35,308 nt of DNA, from positions 1 through 35,308 of the forward strand of contig JAHEOI010000383.1 of assembly GCA_018610125.1 (NCBI GenBank), given 5' to 3'. Under the pieces are notes generated by a model. That model had not been told where the DNA came from. It did no database searches and saw only the letters and a list, made by a program, of their open reading frames with translations. How positions within the stretch are numbered: position 1 is the first letter of the stretch; every line of letters begins with the position of its first letter. The DNA is from Verrucomicrobiota bacterium. GTDB lineage: Bacteria; Verrucomicrobiota; Verrucomicrobiia; Limisphaerales; JAHEOI01. Positions 1-8,514 of this stretch are shown here, in pieces. The position numbers and the translations under genes were made by a program.

Positions 1-603
1 GCTCGGGCAGTGCACTGTCACGAAGGGGTATTCCTTCCGAGAGCTCTGGTCGTGCATCCAACGCGCCAGAACGCTCTTGCCGGTTCCACTTTCGCCGAGC
101 AATAGAATTGTGGCCGGCGTCACCGCCGCCTTTTTTCCCAGCTCAAAAAGACGCCTTACCTTCGGTTCGTTCGTCTCAAACGTCACGGTCGACCCTTCGC
201 CATTGTCCAATCGCGATTCCAGCGCCATGACACGCCCCTCTAATCGCCTCACATGGTCGATTTTGTCGAGGACCTGGCGTATTTGATCGGGCGTAAAGGG
301 TTTCGAAAGGTAATCAAAGGCCCCTGCCTTGATCGCCTTGACCGCCGTCTCAATCGATGCGAATGCCGTAAAGACCACCACGTGAAGGCCGGACTCGATC
401 CGAAGGAGCTTCGGCAACAGCTCCAAGCCATCCATTTCGCGAAGTCTCAGGTCCAACAAGGCGGCATCATACGACCCCTTTTGAAGCTTTTCGAGCGCAG
501 TCTGCCCGTCTTGAGCTGTCTCACACGAATGTCCAATGCCTACGATCGCGGTCGCGGTGCTTTTGCAAATGTTTGCATCATCATCGATCACAATCACATT
601 CAT
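1..603 (-). CDS. sigma-54-dependent response regulator (NtrC family), C-terminus outside window
   Basis: The gene reads from an ATG at 603 to the window edge, giving 201 residues without a stop. Residues 1-120 form a receiver domain: the acidic pocket is D7-D9, the predicted phosphorylated Asp is D51 (in ALLDLRL), the conserved Thr is T79 and the conserved Lys is K101 (in YLSKPF). After a linker of about 40 residues the AAA+ sigma-54 activation domain begins, with Walker A GESGTGKS at 170-177. The GAFTGA loop, Walker B and DNA-binding helix-turn-helix would lie outside the window. By family, it should be phosphorylated by a sensor kinase and activate RNA polymerase carrying sigma-54. No kinase gene is seen here, so the signal and target genes are unknown. 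The family call is firm. Confidence 0.93.
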   Translation of the reverse strand, partial: MNVIVIDDDANICKSTATAIVGIGHSCETAQDGQTALEKLQKGSYDAALLDLRLREMDGLELLPKLLRIESGLHVVVFTAFASIETAVKAIKAGAFDYLSKPFTPDQIRQVLDKIDHVRRLEGRVMALESRLDNGEGSTVTFETNEPKVRRLFELGKKAAVTPATILLLGESGTGKSVLARWMHDQSSRKEYPFVTVHCPS

Positions 604-1277
604 ACGCCATAACCGAGCCTACGACCCATTCGACCGGAAATCAAAACCGCGGTCTGGGCGGTATCCCTCGCTTGCGATAACTGGAGAAAAGTAGGGACAC
701 AGAAGACTGTCAGCCCATGAGGGAAGGACCGCTTACCCTTTAGGCCTTTTCCCCTCTTGACTCCCCATGAAGCCGTGGTGAAGAGAGAAGTGGGAACGCC
801 GAGGACGGCGTCCCTATCAAGGAGGGAATCGTTTCGTTTTCCACATGGGGACGTCGTTCCCGAGGCCCCGTTCTTTAACGATAAAGCCGGAGCCCAATAC
901 ACTGAAATCGCCCCAAACGCGTATTGACTTAAGGTCTCTCCATACCCTGAACGGTAGTAGCGCCTGCGCTCTGCCGGGAACCACCCCCACGCAGCGCGAT
1001 CCCTAAACGCTCAGGAAACGATCCGGGCTCGCTTCAGTACAGGTCGCACCCGCCACCGGAGCGAACGCTGGATTACATCCCGGTGGACCATGAGACGGCA
1101 ATCGTTCACAAGGCCCCCCGGGATCACAGGCAAGCCTTCGGCGTGATGCTCGGTTCAGCACACCAAGCTCCCGCGACCCAACCTTACTCCTATGCGCCTC
1201 ACCTGGCGCCCGAAAGCCCGCCGACCCTCTTGCTCGATCACGCGGGCCGGCTATTGCCTCAATCGGCCTGAGGTTGG
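604..1277. other. gene-poor spacer between response regulator and FKBP gene
   Basis: I see no convincing intact gene in these 674 bases. Open frames of 60-100 codons exist on both strands but resemble nothing known and lack ribosome sites. The stretch holds a REP-like hairpin near 787-826 (listed separately). At about 1030-1271 (plus strand) an open frame faintly resembles the N-terminal part of an IS66 transposase, which could mean an old transposon remnant. Upstream signals for the response regulator would lie near 604-700, but no clear promoter was found. Confidence 0.5.
787..826. repeat. REP-like palindromic element, copy 1
   Basis: The core is a perfect 6-bp hairpin, ACGCCG-AGGA-CGGCGT, at 796-811. 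It is extended by GGGA on the left and TCCC on the right with a one-base bulge. A run of 24 identical bases (796-819) recurs at 26276-26299, 25 kb away, also between genes. Hairpin form, intergenic placement and recurrence fit a REP/BIME-like interspersed element. The palindrome makes its orientation ambiguous. Confidence 0.6.
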
Positions 1278-1760
1278 CTACTGGCTAATTTCAACCAGCT
1301 CCACGTCAAAGAGGAGGTTCTTGCCGGCGAGCGGATGATTGGCATCCACTGTGATATTTTCCTCACCCACGTCGGTAATCACGAGTCGCATCTGCTGCCC
1401 TCCGTCTGTCTGGGCTTGCAAAACTTTGCCTTCTTCGGGCTGCACATCCGAAGGGAGCTGGCTCTTCGGCACCTGTTGGATGAGATTGTCATCCCGCTCA
1501 CCGAAGGCTTCTTCAGAGGAGAGCCGCACCTGTTTCTGTTCCCCTTGTTTCAGTTCCTGAACCGCGTTTTCGAGTCCCGGAATAATCTGGCCTTCACCAA
1601 TCGTAAACTCGATGGGGTCTCGATCGTACGACGAATCAAAGACGCTGCCATCCTCTTCGAGAGTGCCTTTATAATGCACTTTCACCTTGTTGCCTTCTTG
1701 TGGTGTTTCCATTAGATCTGTCTTATTTGGTTTGGTCTTCGGGATCTTGATCGCGCTCAT
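1278..1760 (-). CDS. FKBP-type peptidyl-prolyl cis-trans isomerase, SlyD-like
   Basis: This is a 160-residue protein that should speed cis-trans isomerisation of X-Pro bonds and act as a folding helper. The FKBP fold is visible: KVHYKGTLEEDGSVFDSS, then PIEFTIGEGQIIPGLE, an inserted flap region (about 85-135), and the SlyD-type closing motif VDANHPLAGKNLLFDVEL near the C-terminus. The His-rich metal-binding tail of Escherichia coli SlyD is absent and there is no signal peptide, so it is probably cytoplasmic. Family members usually start just before 'xxGxxVxVHYxG', so Met17 (ATG at 1712) may be the true start. Neither start has a clear Shine-Dalgarno sequence. It lies downstream of the helicase gene on the same strand, about 230 bp away, and is probably a separate unit. 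Confidence 0.9.
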   Translation of the reverse strand: MSAIKIPKTKPNKTDLMETPQEGNKVKVHYKGTLEEDGSVFDSSYDRDPIEFTIGEGQIIPGLENAVQELKQGEQKQVRLSSEEAFGERDDNLIQQVPKSQLPSDVQPEEGKVLQAQTDGGQQMRLVITDVGEENITVDANHPLAGKNLLFDVELVEISQ

Positions 1761-1992
1761 TTCCGCACTGGCGCAGTCAGCTGCTACCTTATCAATCCAT
1801 GCGGTCTTGCCCGATCCCGTCCATCGTGCGTCGCCCGGCAGCTCAAATCGAAACCGTGGCGGGCGCCCCTGGCACTATCCCGACTTACCGTTATTTCAAT
1901 CACCCTAAGAGCAAGCAAGGGATACATCAAGCAGCCATTTGGATCCGTCGTTTCTGCCACGCACGAAGCGTTGCCGAGACACGTGAGACGGA

Positions 1993-4521
1993 TCAGCCGG
2001 GTAATCTATCATACCGCGCGGCGTACCGTTTGAGCAATGCCGACGCAACTTCCTGCCAGATGTGGACCTTTTCAAATGAGTCCAATACCAGCTCCTTTTG
2101 CGGAATCAGCAGGCGATACCACGACGAATCATGCAGTAGCTCCCAAATTGCTTCCTTAGAGATCGTCAAGTGATACCAAGCCCGCTCCACCTTGAAGCGA
2201 TGCAGCTCAAAATAGAGTGCGTCCAGATCAAGCAGGCAGACATGCTTGGCGGTCAGGTGCCCTTCGTTCCGGCCTTTTTCGACGTTACCGCTCCGGATAT
2301 CTTGAGACCTTATGGCCTGAATCTCGGGGTACCAGTTGAGCACCACAGGGCTTTCGATCAGGTGTTGGGTTGGCTCGTCGTGCTCCGCACTCGGCTTTCG
2401 AAGGGTCAGGATCATCCCCCGCTTCATGGAAGCAGTGCCCGGTCTTGTGCTCACGGGCTTGCTCGTTTTGACCGAGCGTGCGGCATGATGTCCGAGGAAC
2501 GATACGCCTTCGTCTTCGAGGAAGTCGCGGAACCGCGCCATGTAATCGGCTTTGATGCCGAAGATATTAAGAGTCTCAAGCTCACGCATTTCCTCGGGAG
2601 GCTCGACTTCCTCCGGCAATTGCACCTTGCTGCTCCGCTTCAGGCACCGGTCGTACCCTTTCAACCGCACACCTCGACCAAAGAGCTGAATGATTTGAGA
2701 TCCCTCTCCGCTTCCGACGTTCATCAGCCCCATCGTGCTGACCCGCCAACTATCCCAGCCCTCGGTAAACTTCTTGGAGCCGATAAGGAGGTTGACCGTC
2801 GAGCTTGACTTGTTGATATCCCGAAAGAGAGATCCCGAGAAAGCCCGTTCGGTGACGACCAGCTCTTCCCGTTCGTCGCACAATTTGCAGAGCTGGGTGT
2901 CATTCCCCACGTTGATAACGCCAAACGGCTGACTGTCGCTTCCAAGCTTTAACGCGATTTCCCCTGGTGCCCCCTTTAGATTTTCCAAATGCAACAAGCC
3001 GCCGGCCGGGTTGTTGAACAAGGATGCAAGGATGGCATCGAATACCTGCTCCGCTGAGAGGTGGCAGTCATTCAGGTAACCGAATCGACCGGCAAAGATG
3101 TCCCGCCCATCTGCGTCACGCACTCCGTCATTCAGCACCCGAGCAATCCGTGCGACACTACCTTGCCGATCGCCAATGAATCGCGCCAGGAAAAGCAAAA
3201 TTTGCAGGATGTCGCTTGCCTCCTTCTTGCCCAGTCCGGCAGTCACACCCCCTCCGACAAAGACCCACAAAGGCTTCTCAAGATGGAACGGCCTCAATCG
3301 CTCTTTGTGCTTACGAAAGAGCCGTTGCTGCTGGTAAAAGGCAAGCAGACAACCGACAAGATACAATTCACGATCGTTTTCCGACGTGGCCTTGCCCGAC
3401 GTTGCCTCGGTGAGGTCGAGGTTCAGAATCTGAAAATCCTTGCCATAGCCATCGCTGTAAAAGAAGCGGTAGGAGTAGTCGAAAAGGACAGACCGAGCAT
3501 AATGATTGCTCATTCCCCTATCCCCTTTCACTGCCTGCCCGAACGTCGCCGAGTATTCAAACGAGAAGCCGTTCTCACACAACGCGTTTCGAAAGCGCAT
3601 CCATGCCCCCTCCTTGCCCCGAGTGGCACCTCGGTGTCCCTCATCAACAAGAACGAGATTATTTCCCTCAAAGGCATTCACGGCGATCGTCTTCTCACCC
3701 ATCTCGCTGCCGAGCTTGTGAATATCGATGATCTCAATCTCTTGCCATTCGCGGTGATGCCGCCCGTCCTTCCGGAACAGCCCGGCCCGCATTCCCGCTA
3801 CATCAAAGGCCTCAAGGTGCTGCCGACTCAGTCCCTCATTCGGCGTCAACAAGAGAATCCGGTTCAAGGGAGCGTGATTGCCATGCTTCTCTGAGTAGTG
3901 CCGATACTGGAGAATATTCATCTGCATGACGAGGGTCTTGCCCGAGCCGGTCGCCATCCAGTAAGCAAGCTTATTAAGCTGATGTCGTGCGTCGGCTTCC
4001 TCATTCATCGGAGGGACTCGATCCGAAGCCGGATGCGTGGCATTGTACGCCTCGATTTGCCGATTAAGGCTCTTCACCAAGGCATCGGGATCACGGAAAT
4101 AATGATCGAGGAAGACCTCGGTAAACAACAATGTCAGGTATTGAAAGTACTTCCACGTAATCGACTCTTCTCCCTTCACCAATCGAGCCTCGTTTAGCTG
4201 CCGTGTGTGCCGGACAATATTTCGGTCATACGCCAACAGGACTTCAGGTGGCAGCGTCTCACTGTTTTCCATTCGATCAGCGAGGGCGTAATAAAAATGG
4301 TGCACATTATTCTCATCCAGACCTTCGATTGCATCCGTGTCGATGCCGAATTTTTCCTTGAAAGCCCCCAGCAATGGCATTCGTCCTCTCGGATCGTCGA
4401 CATAGCCGTCGCTTGATTGGAGACCAAACAGTGTAAACAGCCACTGGTTGAGCGCCAGTTTGCGCGCGAAAGGCACCTGTTGCCGGTCATCACCCCGTCG
4501 TTTGGTCTCTCGCTTGGTCAT
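1993..4521 (-). CDS. type III-like restriction helicase subunit (Res), apparently lacking the nuclease domain
   Basis: This 842-residue SF2 helicase/translocase is the Res-like partner of the methyltransferase just upstream (50 bp gap). Walker A is MATGSGKT at 189-196, the DEAD-like motif II is DEGH at 293-296, motif III is SAT at 324-326, and motif VI is QLFGRGVR at 612-619. By family it should hydrolyse ATP and move along DNA in complex with Mod. Type III Res proteins such as EcoP15I (about 970 residues) end in a PD-(D/E)XK nuclease. Here the chain ends about 220 residues after motif VI at RYDRLPG, and no such motif is visible. The 230 bp after the stop do not continue it in any frame. The AAGGAAGGGAAAGG stretch just before the ATG is a plausible ribosome site. 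The helicase call is firm; loss of cleavage is inference. Confidence 0.88.
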   Translation of the reverse strand: MTKRETKRRGDDRQQVPFARKLALNQWLFTLFGLQSSDGYVDDPRGRMPLLGAFKEKFGIDTDAIEGLDENNVHHFYYALADRMENSETLPPEVLLAYDRNIVRHTRQLNEARLVKGEESITWKYFQYLTLLFTEVFLDHYFRDPDALVKSLNRQIEAYNATHPASDRVPPMNEEADARHQLNKLAYWMATGSGKTLVMQMNILQYRHYSEKHGNHAPLNRILLLTPNEGLSRQHLEAFDVAGMRAGLFRKDGRHHREWQEIEIIDIHKLGSEMGEKTIAVNAFEGNNLVLVDEGHRGATRGKEGAWMRFRNALCENGFSFEYSATFGQAVKGDRGMSNHYARSVLFDYSYRFFYSDGYGKDFQILNLDLTEATSGKATSENDRELYLVGCLLAFYQQQRLFRKHKERLRPFHLEKPLWVFVGGGVTAGLGKKEASDILQILLFLARFIGDRQGSVARIARVLNDGVRDADGRDIFAGRFGYLNDCHLSAEQVFDAILASLFNNPAGGLLHLENLKGAPGEIALKLGSDSQPFGVINVGNDTQLCKLCDEREELVVTERAFSGSLFRDINKSSSTVNLLIGSKKFTEGWDSWRVSTMGLMNVGSGEGSQIIQLFGRGVRLKGYDRCLKRSSKVQLPEEVEPPEEMRELETLNIFGIKADYMARFRDFLEDEGVSFLGHHAARSVKTSKPVSTRPGTASMKRGMILTLRKPSAEHDEPTQHLIESPVVLNWYPEIQAIRSQDIRSGNVEKGRNEGHLTAKHVCLLDLDALYFELHRFKVERAWYHLTISKEAIWELLHDSSWYRLLIPQKELVLDSFEKVHIWQEVASALLKRYAARYDRLPG

Positions 4522-4571
4522 CCTTTCCCTTCCTTAAGCCTGACACTCCTCAAAGTGATACGGTAATCCAA

Positions 4572-7500
4572 TCACCCCTCAAACATGAGTCGATGGAAGT
4601 CCTCCTCGATTAACCGAGCTTTCCAGGTGTCATCCGCGGCTCGCACGACTTCCAGATTGTGATCGCCGTTGACGTAAATCAGGTCCAAGTCGTGGTCGCG
4701 TCCGACCAAGCCCCTCCTTTTGAGCCACTCATTAAGAACCAAGTTGTCCTGTTCGGCTCCTTCCCGAGGACCGAGCTCGATCGCCTTCGGCATTTTTCTC
4801 CAGATCACCAGTGCTCGCTTACCGTCAGGCAGCGTCCCCCTGACCGTCCGGAACCACCATAAGTCTCGGAGGTCGCCTGTCGGGTCCGGCTCCAAGGGTC
4901 CCTGAAGCCCGAGGTGCCCTTCTGGCGATCGCTCAAGGGCCACTGTAACAGTTTGCGGCGCCGCGATGTGCTCCACTCGCAGCCCGATAAGATAGTTGAA
5001 CGTCTCCAGCAGATCGATTTGGGTCTCTCGGCTCGCCCCACTGCCGGCCGGCTTCACTTTGAGCTTGTAATTCGTGGGGTCCAAGAAGGCGTCGATGTTC
5101 AGCAAGGAATTACTGCCTCGCGTCTCAACATCAAGGAAGTAACGAAGCAGGTATTGCTCCTTGAGTCCGCCGTCCCCTTGGGCCTCGGTTGACGCCAGGG
5201 CGTTCCGCCGTGCCTCGGTCCGGTTTAATTCCAAGTTATTGAGTGTGTCCTCGTACGACTCGAGGCGGAGGTATTTCACGACTTGAGAAAGGCCATCCTC
5301 GCTCTTTGGACGCCCCTCTCTCCAGTCACTCGAGTAAGCCGCCTTTACTACGCGCGGTTTCGTCACCGTATCGAAGTAATCCCCCATTTCCACGAGCAGA
5401 TACCCTCGGCTCCCGCCGTCTTGCCTGTTCAGACTGATCACGGCGTGTGCGGTCGTTCCCGAGCCCGCAAAGTAATCAAAGATCATGTCGGCGCTGTTCG
5501 ATACGGCAAACACGCAGTCCCTCACCGTATAGAGGGATTTCGGGAAATCAAACCGCCCTTTTTCAAAGCCCATATTCGTCAAAACCTTGGTACCATAATC
5601 GCCTGCGTTGTACCGGGACCCGTACCATACGGTCTTGAACTGGGTATCCGCCTTGGCCTTCATAATCCGGAGGTGACCGGATCGCGCCTTGTCTACCTTC
5701 AAGTGACGTTTGATTTTGGCCACCGTCTCGCGGGCATACCGCCATTTTCGCTCGACACCGTCCGCATCGACCGGATACACCGCGACGGTTCCATCGTTCA
5801 TTTGCACGTTCGGCCGGGCGGGATGGAAATCGTCATCGCACACATCGCCGAATCCGACAATCTTGTGGTCCTTCACATAAATCGGATAGAAGCAATTCCT
5901 CCCATCGTGGCGCAGCGACTCACCACCCCAATTTCGAAGGTTCGCGTATTCCCATTCCGTTTCGGGGAGCTCTGCCCGATTCAACTCGGCCAATTCCGGT
6001 GAGAGAACAAACACGGCAAAATCGTTTGTGTAGGAGAAATAACGCCCTTGCACTCCTTTACGATTGTGCTCGATTGCCACTGTTGTGATCGAACAATCAG
6101 GAAACATCTCCATACAGATTCGCTCAAGTCCGTTGCGCTCGTTCTCGTCGATCGCAATGACACATGAGCCATCTTCGGTCGACAACGAACGGGCAGCCTC
6201 GAGGCGATCGTGCATCAACGAAAGCCAAGAAGAATGCTTATAATTATTTTTGTATGCGATCTCGCTTGATAGCGAATTGTAAGGCGGGTCAATGTAGGTA
6301 CATTTGACGCCCTTCTCATAGCGTCGCTGCAATAATCGGATCGCTTGATAATTCTCCCCCTGCACCAGGAGTCCGTTTGTTTGATCTTCCAGCCCATGTA
6401 GGTTCTCAAGAATGCGCGCAGCCATCTCTTTTGGGAAAAGTGCCGTGTCGAGAGGGAGATAGGGATGCGCCCGCAAGAAATCCGTTGTCAACGGCTCCGA
6501 ATACCCGAACTTGGCCTTGAGGTTATCAATTTTAAACAGTCGAGCCCATTCCCTTCGCTGAGCATCATTTTGGGCAATCTCCGGATAAAACGCCTCAGGG
6601 ATGCGGTCGAGGGTAATGCAGTAATGGGCTTCAACGACAAACTTTTTCTTGAGCCAAAGCTTCTTTTGAAATTCTTCGAGCTGAGCGAGGAATTCGATAA
6701 TCTTATGGGCGATCTTTCGAATCACTTTAATTTTCGACAAACACTGCTCCAGTCGCGAGCCCGCTCCCGACTCCAGATCGTCCAGGTGCATGACCTCGTT
6801 TTTCACATAGAAATCGAGCTCCCGCCGAAGAAACCCGCCAAGATCCTTATGGATGAAATAATCAAAACTGTTTCTAGCGACAAATCGTTCCAGATGAGCC
6901 TTTAAGCGGCTGTAGCCGACCCGCTGACCGTTCGTATTGATTTCGGGCTTGGCCAACTCCGCCATCCATGGACGCAGAGACTCCGCCTCGACTGCCAATA
7001 GCTGATTAACCATCCGCTCGGTCAACTCCTTCTGTTTCGGCGGCTTCGGGCGCTTTTGACGCTTTTCTTGGCTCTTTCGCTCGTCCTCCGGCCAATCGCC
7101 CATTCTCGCCGGACGATCCTCAAATCGGATGACAAGCTCCCCCACCTCCTCAACGATCGAAGGTTCGCTCGCAAGCACCAGTACCCGATCGCCGTCGGCG
7201 GCCTTAACATTGTCGTGTTCCTCTTCCACCGCCCCCACCAAACGAAACCGCACTCGCATCGGATTTTCGTGGCTTTCGTCGTCTTGATGAGGCTTAAGTT
7301 TGAAGACGTAGTCGCTGAGAGACCGCCCGCTTTTGATATAGTATTGGTCACGATTGGCCCAGTGGAGCTTGACTTCTTCGCCCTCGTACGGAATCGCGTA
7401 GACGCCCGGCTTGTAGACGCGGTTGGGCAGAAAATCGCCATCTTGATAATAGCGACGGAAAAAGCGATAGAGGTGATCATAGACCTCATTCTCAAGCTGG

Positions 7501-7721
7501 GCGATATCCGTGCCTTTTTCGAAGGTGTCGGTGTCCTCCTTGGACGGACATTGTTCTTTGAAGGCCTCGCGGACCTGTGGCAGCAGCTCGTTATCCAGGA
7601 AATGGGTGATCTCGCCGGCCTTGACATGCATGATCCGATAGAGACCGAAATCCAGCTCGGGCCGGTCGAGCTGAAACAGCTCCTTCAGGAGAAGTATGAG
7701 CTGGTCGTGTTTCCGGCTCAT
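4572..7721 (-). CDS. type III-like DNA adenine N6-methyltransferase (Mod)
   Basis: This is a 1049-residue SAM-dependent DNA methyltransferase. The catalytic motif IV is DPPY at 478-481 (context TYIDPPYNS), and the SAM-binding motif I is FAGSGT at 751-756. This order (IV before I) is the beta class to which type III Mod proteins belong. It should methylate adenine in one strand of an asymmetric site and supply sequence recognition for the helicase partner. The first ~440 residues have no counterpart in EcoP15I Mod (about 645 residues); they include a Lys/Arg-rich linker near 215-235. The region between motifs IV and I (about 500-740) is where a target recognition domain is expected. A good ribosome site (AAGGGAGAG, 5 bp spacing) supports the start. 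It lies between the coiled-coil gene (23 bp upstream) and the helicase. Confidence 0.92.
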   Translation of the reverse strand: MSRKHDQLILLLKELFQLDRPELDFGLYRIMHVKAGEITHFLDNELLPQVREAFKEQCPSKEDTDTFEKGTDIAQLENEVYDHLYRFFRRYYQDGDFLPNRVYKPGVYAIPYEGEEVKLHWANRDQYYIKSGRSLSDYVFKLKPHQDDESHENPMRVRFRLVGAVEEEHDNVKAADGDRVLVLASEPSIVEEVGELVIRFEDRPARMGDWPEDERKSQEKRQKRPKPPKQKELTERMVNQLLAVEAESLRPWMAELAKPEINTNGQRVGYSRLKAHLERFVARNSFDYFIHKDLGGFLRRELDFYVKNEVMHLDDLESGAGSRLEQCLSKIKVIRKIAHKIIEFLAQLEEFQKKLWLKKKFVVEAHYCITLDRIPEAFYPEIAQNDAQRREWARLFKIDNLKAKFGYSEPLTTDFLRAHPYLPLDTALFPKEMAARILENLHGLEDQTNGLLVQGENYQAIRLLQRRYEKGVKCTYIDPPYNSLSSEIAYKNNYKHSSWLSLMHDRLEAARSLSTEDGSCVIAIDENERNGLERICMEMFPDCSITTVAIEHNRKGVQGRYFSYTNDFAVFVLSPELAELNRAELPETEWEYANLRNWGGESLRHDGRNCFYPIYVKDHKIVGFGDVCDDDFHPARPNVQMNDGTVAVYPVDADGVERKWRYARETVAKIKRHLKVDKARSGHLRIMKAKADTQFKTVWYGSRYNAGDYGTKVLTNMGFEKGRFDFPKSLYTVRDCVFAVSNSADMIFDYFAGSGTTAHAVISLNRQDGGSRGYLLVEMGDYFDTVTKPRVVKAAYSSDWREGRPKSEDGLSQVVKYLRLESYEDTLNNLELNRTEARRNALASTEAQGDGGLKEQYLLRYFLDVETRGSNSLLNIDAFLDPTNYKLKVKPAGSGASRETQIDLLETFNYLIGLRVEHIAAPQTVTVALERSPEGHLGLQGPLEPDPTGDLRDLWWFRTVRGTLPDGKRALVIWRKMPKAIELGPREGAEQDNLVLNEWLKRRGLVGRDHDLDLIYVNGDHNLEVVRAADDTWKARLIEEDFHRLMFEG

Positions 7722-7744
7722 TGTGACTCTCCCTTAAGAAAATA

Positions 7745-8503
7745 CTATCGGCGTTTACCTCTCCGGTTTAACTCCACGCGCAGGAGCTGCGTCGTCCAGC
7801 GACGTCCTGTGCGAGTCCGGAATCCCTCTTCATTGAGCACACTAACGATGTCCTGGAAGGGAACCCCGCCCTCACGCTCCCGCTCGGCTTTGACCATAGC
7901 TTGCTCGAATTGCTCCTTGAAGCGATCCTTAACACTGACATGCACTCCGCTATTCTTGTGGTCCTTCCCTTCACGTTTTGCGGCCGCGCGCGCCTCTTTT
8001 TCCTTCCGTTTTTCTTCCTTCTCGCGAGACTGTGCTTTCAAAGCCTCTTGCGCCCGTTGTTTCCTCACTTCAGCGTCCTGATTCTTAATTTCCCGCAGCT
8101 TCTCCTCCAACCACAAATACACCTGATAATAGGGCGGTCCCTCAGACGAGCTTGCGGCAATTTTTTGATCGATCGATGCAAAGTCAATGTGATATTCGCT
8201 ACTGTATACATACCGAGTCATTGATTTCGTTCCATGCCGGATGGCGGATGGGCCGCTATTCGAGAGGGTGCTCAGCACCTCGGTGCAGAACGGCATCAGC
8301 CATGCACGAGCCTGCTCCTCCGTGAGACCGGCATACTTGGACCACCAGGCCAGCAGCCCGGTAAGCTGAATGCGCGGCGGATGCGCCTTCTGAAGTCGGT
8401 CCGGCTCAGGCCCCTGTAGGATCAGCTTTTTCAACCAATATGGAACCTCCGTCTGGGTCCCGCTCAGGGCCTCTTGCAGTATTGTCAGATGTTTCTGTCT
8501 CAT
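7745..8503 (-). CDS. unrecognised coiled-coil protein with recombinase-like C-terminus, first gene of the R-M-like module
   Basis: I do not recognise the family of this 252-residue protein. Residues 1-115 are a compact region rich in Trp and Leu (for example LLAWWSKYAGL near 50-60). Residues about 130-185 are almost all Lys, Arg, Glu, Ala and Gln, which predicts a charged coiled coil. Residues 214-247 follow the pattern of the recombinase domain of large serine recombinases (xxxLNxxGxxTRTGxxWxxxxLxxxL, here LNEEGFRTRTGRRWTTQLL), a likely DNA-binding helix-turn-helix. No resolvase catalytic domain is present, so it is not an integrase. The ATG lies 11 bp after the transporter stop and its own stop is 23 bp before the methyltransferase. 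A regulator or third subunit of the module is a reasonable inference, not shown. Confidence 0.75.
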   Translation of the reverse strand: MRQKHLTILQEALSGTQTEVPYWLKKLILQGPEPDRLQKAHPPRIQLTGLLAWWSKYAGLTEEQARAWLMPFCTEVLSTLSNSGPSAIRHGTKSMTRYVYSSEYHIDFASIDQKIAASSSEGPPYYQVYLWLEEKLREIKNQDAEVRKQRAQEALKAQSREKEEKRKEKEARAAAKREGKDHKNSGVHVSVKDRFKEQFEQAMVKAEREREGGVPFQDIVSVLNEEGFRTRTGRRWTTQLLRVELNRRGKRR

Positions 8504-8514
8504 TGGTTTCTTAT

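Noticed and set aside
600-902. Minus-strand frame of 100 codons upstream of the response regulator
   Set aside because: It runs through the REP-like hairpin, lacks a ribosome site and resembles no protein.
2765-2781. 17-bp sequence GTAAACTTCTTGGAGCC also present at 9935-9951
   Set aside because: Both copies encode the same short peptide segment (GSKKFTE) in unrelated proteins, the helicase and the binding protein; this looks like chance convergence of coding sequence.
3061-3894. Long plus-strand frame (277 codons) opposite the helicase gene
   Set aside because: It lies wholly antisense to a gene with intact helicase motifs, and its translation resembles no family.
7056-8081. Plus-strand frame of 341 codons across the Mod start and the coiled-coil gene
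   Set aside because: Antisense to two well supported genes; its Leu/Arg/Phe-rich product is typical of a reverse-strand shadow.
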